64,000 nucleotides of DNA, taken from Diadema setosum (taxonomy: Eukaryota > Echinodermata > Echinoidea > Diadematoida > Diadematidae). This document shows positions 57,769-64,000 of this stretch, piece after piece (positions within the stretch are counted from its first letter, which is position 1; the number at the start of each line of letters is the position of its first letter). The stretch spans positions 7,146,195 to 7,210,194 of the forward strand of contig CM067070.1 in NCBI GenBank assembly GCA_033980235.1, written 5' to 3'. The translations under genes were made by a program, and so were the position numbers. Below the pieces are notes generated by a model that worked only from the letters and a program-made list of their open reading frames with translations, searched no databases and was not told the origin of the DNA.

Positions 57769-58334
57769 TTAAAGGGAAGATAAACCCCAAGAACAATGTG
57801 GATTGAGTGAAAGCAGCAACATTAGTAGAACACATCAGTGAAAGTTTGAAGAAAATCGGACAATCGATGCAAATGTTATGATTTTTTAAAGTTTTGGTGT
57901 TGGAACCGCTGGATGAGGAGACTACTAGAGGTTATGACGTATGAGTGGACAACAATACCAAGAAAATATAAAGAAAATACTACAAAAATCAATTTTTCAT
58001 GAAAAGTACAAATTCCATCAATTTGATATTGACATATGTTAAGGGTAGCAATTATTCCCCCTGCTTTCTGAAAGCGGTTGGTCCACTGCTCTTTCATAAT
58101 TCTAGAAAAGTGAATTTTTGTTGAATTTCCTTTATATTTTCTTTGTATTGTTGTCCACTCATACGTCATATCCTCTAGTAGTCTCCTCATCCAGCGGTTC
58201 CAACACCAAAACTTTAAAAATTCATAACTTTTGCATCGATTGTCCGATTTTCCTCAAACTTTCATTTATGTGTTCTGCTAATGTTGCTGCTTTCACTCAA
58301 TCCACATTGCTCTTTGGGTTTACCTTCCCTTTAA
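57769..58334 (+). mobile_element. 566 bp palindromic TTAA element, copy 1
   Basis: TTAAAGGGAAGATAAACCCC to GGTTTACCTTCCCTTTAA. The halves are long inverted repeats (about 200 bp each) around a unique ~150 bp centre. Copy 2 at 60978-61543 is the same length, reverse-complemented. Confidence 0.9.
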
Positions 58335-59630
58335 ATAACAGGATATGGGCATTTTCACAAAATATATGGCAATTTGTTTTTACAAAATGAAATTAAAAAT
58401 AAAATAAAAAAAATAAATGAAAATAGAGACCGCCCCTTCTCTCATGACATAGTGCATATTGTCTCTTAAAAAGAGGGATGCATTGACCTATTTAAAGACG
58501 TGTCTTATGGAGAGTTCTCAACTTCTCTCGCCATTGTTATCTTATTCCTCATACCAGTCGTACCAAAGTTCAAGTAGCGAGTGTGCCAAGGCGATAGAGG
58601 AATCAGTTTTTCTCCCAGGGTGATAATGGAGCAACTTGTGAGACCATGATAGCAACGAAACCATGAAACATTATCACCAATATTGTGTATGTTCAGCACA
58701 GTCATCTCCTGAAGGTCAATAGAGGCTTAATATTGAAGGGCCGATAGAATGTGAAGGGCGGTAGAATGTCAAGGACTGTAATATGAAACAAAATTAGCTG
58801 TCATATCTTCTCAACATCACTGAAACAAGTTCAGCAGGGATACAATGTACACATATGAATGATGGCTTTTGAGCGAAGTAACTACACAGCTATTTTGATA
58901 AAGGAAACTGTCAAAGAGCAGTACACGTTTTCAACATACATTGTAAATGCATGTACAAAGAAAATGAATGCCTGATCAGTTTGAAATTTTAAAAGTGCTT
59001 GAGAAACATTTAATACCACTTGAATAATCTTTGCAATTTCTTCTCATCGGCCCTAAGTTGTGTTCAAACTTGATTGATTTTTTATTTTATTTTTTTTTTT
59101 TTTGTGATGCTTGTATTGCATTTTCCAAATACAATGAAGCATTCTCTCAGCAGTAAACTGTTATGTTGAAAGATATGTTATAGTGGATCAGTTCCTATTA
59201 AAGGTCCTGTTTACCTTTGGGAACAGTGATTTTAAAAATTGTCAAGATATGACATTTAATGCATATGTGTAGGTCTGTTGTACCACGAAACATCCTATCA
59301 TATGTATGTTTCGCGATAAAGCCTAAAATATAAGGAGATATATAGAAGTTTTTCTCAATAAGCCGTAACTGTAGACGTTTCTATTTTGGGAACATCTTAT
59401 AACTATTATTCACATTTTGTATATTTAATAATACTTAACATCGATTTTACCAGTTCAAATTTTTAACAGTGGCTGTTTCTATCCCTAACTCACATTTTAG
59501 AACTATTTCAAAGCACTAATGATGGGTTTTTGTTTCATCTGCAAAGTGGAAATTATGCCTTTAAAAGACCCTCCTAACTGCAGCCTGCTTGCTTGTCAGT
59601 GAATGAATATAAAGCAATGTGTGTCCTGGG
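58335..59630 (+). other. intronic DNA, nothing recognised
   Basis: AT-rich; a T run near 59090-59103. No exon found. Confidence 0.4.
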
Positions 59631-60311
59631 TAAAGTTCATCTGTAACTGTCTATTAAAGCTCATCTGTAACTGTCTAAAGCTCATCTGTAACTGGGTAAA
59701 GCTCATCTGTAACTGTCTAAAGCTCATCTATAACTGGGTAAAGCTCATCTGTAACTGTCTAAAGCTCCTCATCTGTAACTGAGTAAAGCTCATCTGTAAC
59801 TGTCTAAAGCTCATCTGTAACTGGGTAAAGCTCATCTGTAACTGTCTAAAGCTCATCTGTAACTGTCTAAAGCTCATCTGTAACTGGGTAAAGCTCATCT
59901 GTAACTGGGTAAAGCTCATCTGTAACTGTCTAAAGCTCATCGGTAACTGTCTAAAGCTCATCTGTAACTGTCTAAAGCTCATCTGTAACTGGGTAAAGCT
60001 CATCTGTAACTGTCTAAAGCTCCTCATCTGTAACTGGGTAAAGCTCATCTGTAACTGTCTAAAGCTCATCTGTAACTGGGTAAAGCTCATCTGTAACTGT
60101 CTAAAGTTCATCTGTAACTGTCTAAAGCTCATCTGTAACTGGGTAAAGCTCATCTGTAACTGTCTCAAGCTCATCTGTAACTGGGTAAAGCTCATCTGTA
60201 ACTGTCTAAAGCTCATCTGTATCTGGGTAAAGCTCATCTGTAACTGTCTAAAGCTCATCTGTAACTGTCTGAAGCTCATCTGTAACTGTCTGAAGCTCAT
60301 CTGTAACTGTC
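59631..60311. repeat. 21 bp minisatellite, about 32 copies
   Basis: Unit CTCATCTGTAACTG plus either TCTAAAG or GGTAAAG, 21 bp. The two variants often alternate. Two copies carry a 3 bp insertion (CTCCTCATC, near 59766 and 60022). Because 21 is a multiple of three, the minus strand stays open for 190 codons as MSFRQLQ/MSFTQLQ heptads; there is no other sign of a gene. Confidence 0.95.
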
Positions 60312-60977
60312 CACTCCAGTGTAGGTTCTGTGGCTGTGTGTGTTGAGAACAGTGATAAAGCGACGCACAATTCGTTGAGGATTCTCAGTATAGTTTAGCC
60401 ATGCCAGCCTTCCCATTGCAGGAGTCCCTATGATGCTACTGGGTCTTTAAAGGTAGGGGATACCTTTTACAGAACTCCCAAAATGCAGCAAAACATTAAA
60501 TATGAACCTCAGGGGAATTGTTTAGGCCACTGCTTAGAAATTTGGAAGTCATCAGTTATCTACAATTTAAATAATGCACAAAACTCAACTACTCAGTAGT
60601 TCTGTGTGTCAGCCACACTTAAGCCTTTTTGTTGCAGTCTTCTGTATTTTTTTATCTATAAACACAAATCTAAAAGTATAAGAGCTGATGTAATTAACAT
60701 ATAGAGTGTGTGGCATGAATGATATAGAAATGTTTGTAAGTTTTGATGAACTTTATTCACAAAATATACATGATGGACACACCGTATGCAGTGCATGGGT
60801 CTGCAAAGGTAGCCTAGTAATGTACTGGAATTTACGGTGAGCCCCGAAAAAAATTCAATTCAAAATCTAACGGTCAATAAAAATGTACTAAATGTTACCT
60901 TCCACTTTCAATACTTTATGGGAGTTTCTAAAATGATACTCTCTTCAACATACCACTGTTTTTACACAACTCTTCAT
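60312..60977 (+). other. no feature seen
   Basis: Unique-looking intronic sequence. Confidence 0.4.
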
Positions 60978-61543
60978 TTAAAGGGAAGGTAAACCCAAAG
61001 AGCAATGTGGATTGAGTGAAAGCAGCAACATTAGTAGAACACATCAGTGAAAGTTTGAAAAAAATCGGAAAATCGATGCAAAAGTTATGAATTTTTAAAG
61101 TTTTGGTGTTGGAACCGCTGGATGAGGAGACTACTAGAGGATATGACGTATGAGTGGACAACAATACAAAGAAAATATAAAGGATATTCAACAAAAATTC
61201 ACTTTTCTAGAATTATGAAAGAGCAGTGGACCAACCGCTTTCAGAAAGCAGGGGGAATAATTGCTACCCTTAACATATGTCAATATCAAGTTGATGGAAT
61301 TTGTAATTTTCATGAAAAATGGATTTTTGTAGTATTTTCTTTATATTTTCTTGATATTGTAGTCCACTCATACGTCATAACCTCTAGTAGTCTCCTCATC
61401 CAGCGGTTCCAACACCAAAACTTTAAAAATTCATAACTTTTGCATCGATTGTCCGATTTTCTTCAAACTTTCACTGATGTGTTCTACTAATGTTGCTGCT
61501 TTCACTCAATCCACATTGTTCCTGGGGTTTATCTTCCCTTTAA
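60978..61543 (-). mobile_element. 566 bp palindromic TTAA element, copy 2
   Basis: TTAAAGGGAAGGTAAACCCA to TTTATCTTCCCTTTAA, inverted relative to 57769-58334 and very similar to it. TTAA stands at each end. Confidence 0.9.
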
Positions 61544-61568
61544 GGCATGCAAATGGGATTCCCTACCT

Positions 61569-61937
61569 TTAAAGGGGATGGCTACATTGTAGCAACTGAT
61601 CAGTGGGAATCAGTGGGAATGCTGGAGGATGATTGTACCAATCCTTGTGGAATTCATTTAAGAGTACATTATATATCTATTGTTGTGTGAAAATTATTTG
61701 CTTCAGAGTGGTCTCATATTCAAGTAATGTGCAGTTTAACAGGTTAGCGTGCCTGGTCAGTGATGGGGCATTAATCTGCACATTACTTGAATATGAGACC
61801 GTTCTGAAGCAAAGAATTTTCACACAAGAGTAGTCTCTATATAATGTACTCTTAAATGAATCCCACATGGATTGGAACAATCATCCCTCAGCATTCCCAC
61901 TGATTCCCATTGATCGGTTACTAGCCATCCCCTTTAA
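61569..61937. mobile_element. 369 bp TTAA-ended palindromic MITE
   Basis: TTAAAGGGGATGGCTACATT is mirrored by AGCCATCCCCTTTAA. Long arms of ~160 bp pair almost fully (TTCAAGTAATGTGCAGTTTA with CTGCACATTACTTGAATATG). Halves of the same family occur at 42664-42869 and in tandem copies 3 and 4. Confidence 0.9.
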
Positions 61938-62214
61938 TCCTCAGAACTTCACCACAGGGATTTGATTTTCGCAGAAATGTCACATTGGTTTTCTCCCCTA
62001 CGATTGTATTTACAACATATTAAATCTGAGTCCCAGATGAGCTAATGGCTTCCCACCCATGTTTCCATGAAAAACTGTGTGAGAAATTTGAAGCTTACAA
62101 TTGAACTGGAATGAAATATCAGAATTCTGTGAAATCCAGAAAGGTGTAAAAGTAAATATAGTATGGCAATCATTCGGTTGGTGGAGACAGCTAGAATTCT
62201 TTATCCAAAAAAAC
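61938..62214 (+). other. no feature seen
   Basis: No gene or repeat recognised. Confidence 0.35.
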
Positions 62215-62900
62215 AACAACATAACAACTAGAAGAGCACTCAGAGAGGGCAGACCTCTGCCAAGCAGCTCATTTCCACCCATACACGCATGCTGAAAATC
62301 ACCCAATTCTGATTATAAAAGTCTTTTGTCTACATCATCAGCTTCCAGCTACATGGCTCCTCCTCTCGAGCAGATCATGCGCTTTTAATAGTGTGCATAT
62401 AATGCAAACCTCAAATGCATGTAATTGCGTGCAGCTTGAACCCCCCCCCCCCCCCCCAGTTCAATGACCCTATGTGCCAAAATATAGAAAATCCTTCAAA
62501 AATTCGTAAAAATTCCCGGATTACTACAAAAATTTAATCATCTGTTCCTTGTGTCATAATTGACTTTTATTGTAAGTTCCATCCAAATCCATTCTCAACT
62601 TTTTGAGTTATTTTGCAAACAGACAAATAAACGGCAAAAAAAAAAAAAAAAAAAAAAAAAACATAACTTCCATCCTTTGTGGAGGTAATGGAGACAAAAG
62701 AAAATTAAGTCAGGTTTCAGAGAAATATTAAAACCACAATTTTCTTCCAAATCCGTTAACTACTTTTTTGAGTTAATTTGCATGCATACAAACAAACAAA
62801 CAAACACCAACAAAAACATAAACCTCCTTCCGTGACGGAGGTGATAATAGAGACTAAAGAAAATTGGGTCAGTTTCAGAGAAATATTATAACCACAATTT
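62215..62900. repeat. dispersed repeat with a duplicated ~200 bp block
   Basis: Starts near ACTAGAAGAGCACTCAGAGA. A block with CAAATCC, TTTTTGAGTTA, CAAACAAACAAA or poly-A, ACATAA, CTCC..GGAGGT, AGAAAATT and TTTCAGAGAAATATT occurs twice (about 62585-62730 and 62748-62895). 62637-62661 is a long A run and 62442-62458 a C run. Confidence 0.6.
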
Positions 62901-63359
62901 TCATGCTAAAAGTGACTGTTGCACACCATATTCTCAATTCGTAATGAATTTTGAGGACTTTTCAATAAAATGTTGAAATTAATCATATCCTGATAGGCAT
63001 GAGGATAAATTGCATGGGACTCACTGAGACTGATGACTGCACATAGAATGAAAAAGAAACAAAATCCAAGGATGGATTACTAATGGGGTTTAGCTGTGTC
63101 GAGATACTTTGCGCAATTCCAGGTCTATGTTGGTCTTTTTTTATGTTATAGATAGGAAGACGAGCAAATCGTACATCTGGCGTGAGATATCTTAAATGAT
63201 AGGTATTAGATCATTTCCTCTCCACAGGCTAAAATTAAATACTTCTTACGTTTCTCATACTTCTTAATTTCAGTGTCTAAGCTGTGATTATGAATACATC
63301 AGCAGACATGAAATCAATGACAGCATCAATTTTTTTTCTGTCTTTCTTTTTGTTTTGCC

Positions 63360-63658
63360 TTAAACAGGAATTCTAGACAATTTTCATAATTGCACATCAT
63401 GTAGTATGTCTAGCGATAGTGCCATATAATAATAGATTTGTGAAATTATTGTGTTCGTTGAGCAGATAAACCAATATTGAGAAGTCTGCTTTGTTGTCAT
63501 CCTCATTCATTGTGATTTGTTAAGAATTTTGAAAACATTAATTTTTATTCCTCATCACAATCACTATAAATTCTAAAACCCTGTACCCAGTGTAACCAAT
63601 TTATATGTTAAAGTTTATAAATGCAAAAGTCTGATAATCATCCAGAGTTCTCCTTTAA
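63360..63658. mobile_element. TTAA-ended repeat, relative of 16867-17553
   Basis: TTAAACAGGAATTCTAGACA to GAGTTCTCCTTTAA. It shares CATCATGTAGTA, TGCCATATAA and CCAATTTATA-type blocks with 16867-17553 and lacks the nested hairpin. Confidence 0.65.
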
Positions 63659-64000
63659 ATTGTAGTGTGTGAAAAGGCTCTGTTCAAGTGGTATTTGTAC
63701 AGGGATGTTGTGGCACTCGTATCAGAATGGGCGAGGTACATGTTTCTCGGAGGAAATGGGCTCACAGTAATCTGCCGTAACAGCCCATTAAGCAAAGATA
63801 ATCTCCCTTATCTTCAGGCAGCAAATAGATACTTTCTGCACTTGATGAGAGTCATTATGACAATATTTAACTCTTCTATCTTTCTTCTATCTTTCTCTCT
63901 GTGTCTCTGTCTGTCTGTCTGTCTGTCTGTCTCTTTCTTTCTTTCTGTCCATCTTTTTATCTCTTTATTAATCTAAAGATATTCTGTTAATTTCGTTTCC
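63659..64000 (+). other. intronic DNA with (TCTG)n
   Basis: (TCTG)n at 63904-63932 with T/C-rich flanks. The next exon expected for the GRAMD1-like gene (starting with the DYSC region) is not present. Confidence 0.5.

Noticed and set aside
57876..58190. 104-codon frame repeated at 61122-61436, apparently conserved
   Set aside because: Both lie in the two copies of the 566 bp palindromic element; similarity follows from DNA identity.
59728..60300. 190-codon minus frame of heptad repeats as a protein
   Set aside because: It is the 21 bp minisatellite read in an open phase; there are no flanking coding signals.
59631..60311. CRISPR-like array of short repeats
   Set aside because: Units are contiguous with no unique spacers, in a eukaryotic genome.

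Overview
The window looks like intron-rich nuclear DNA of a marine invertebrate deuterostome, most likely an echinoderm such as a sea urchin. This rests on eukaryotic splice sites in a conserved animal gene and on a dense mix of short palindromic transposons; the organism cannot be proved from the sequence. Almost none of the short open frames is a gene.

The one host gene I can support is the 5' part of a GRAMD1/Aster-type gene (GRAM-domain, ER-anchored sterol-transfer protein) on the + strand. Four exons join with matching phases: 7764-7852, 8472-8516, 42382-42544 and 56618-56702. The last one starts the segment just before and into the GRAM domain. The rest of the gene lies beyond 64000. 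Inside the 14 kb intron before the GRAM exon, three short ATG-containing exons (43968-44033, 46035-46091, 54024-54092) each end in phase 0 at a good donor. They could serve as alternative first exons giving shorter N-termini.

The introns are filled with mobile DNA. 1-7.7 kb holds upstream DNA with hairpin MITEs and a SINE-like element. 10-18 kb holds TTAA-ended and other palindromic MITEs, some nested. 18.5-40.8 kb is bounded by two facing ~50 bp inverted repeats. It contains ~75 bp tandem repeats, four ~2.1-2.5 kb tandem units (22.9-32.1 kb), a zinc-finger-like terminal exon (33.5-33.9 kb), ~620 bp tandem units and a transposon at 35.1-38.1 kb. 46.4-49.1 kb is a second, inverted relative of that transposon. 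49.9-50.85 kb may be a solo LTR. 57.8-61.5 kb has two 566 bp palindromic elements in opposite orientation around a 21 bp minisatellite.

The most striking signal is the pair of related transposons (35111-38139 and 46401-49128). Each carries a 14 bp motif 8 to 10 times, at almost the same distances from the termini and in the same orientations in both. Yet the motif itself differs between the two elements by the same two base changes in every copy. This suggests a position-constrained array of protein-binding sites that changed in concert with its binding protein.
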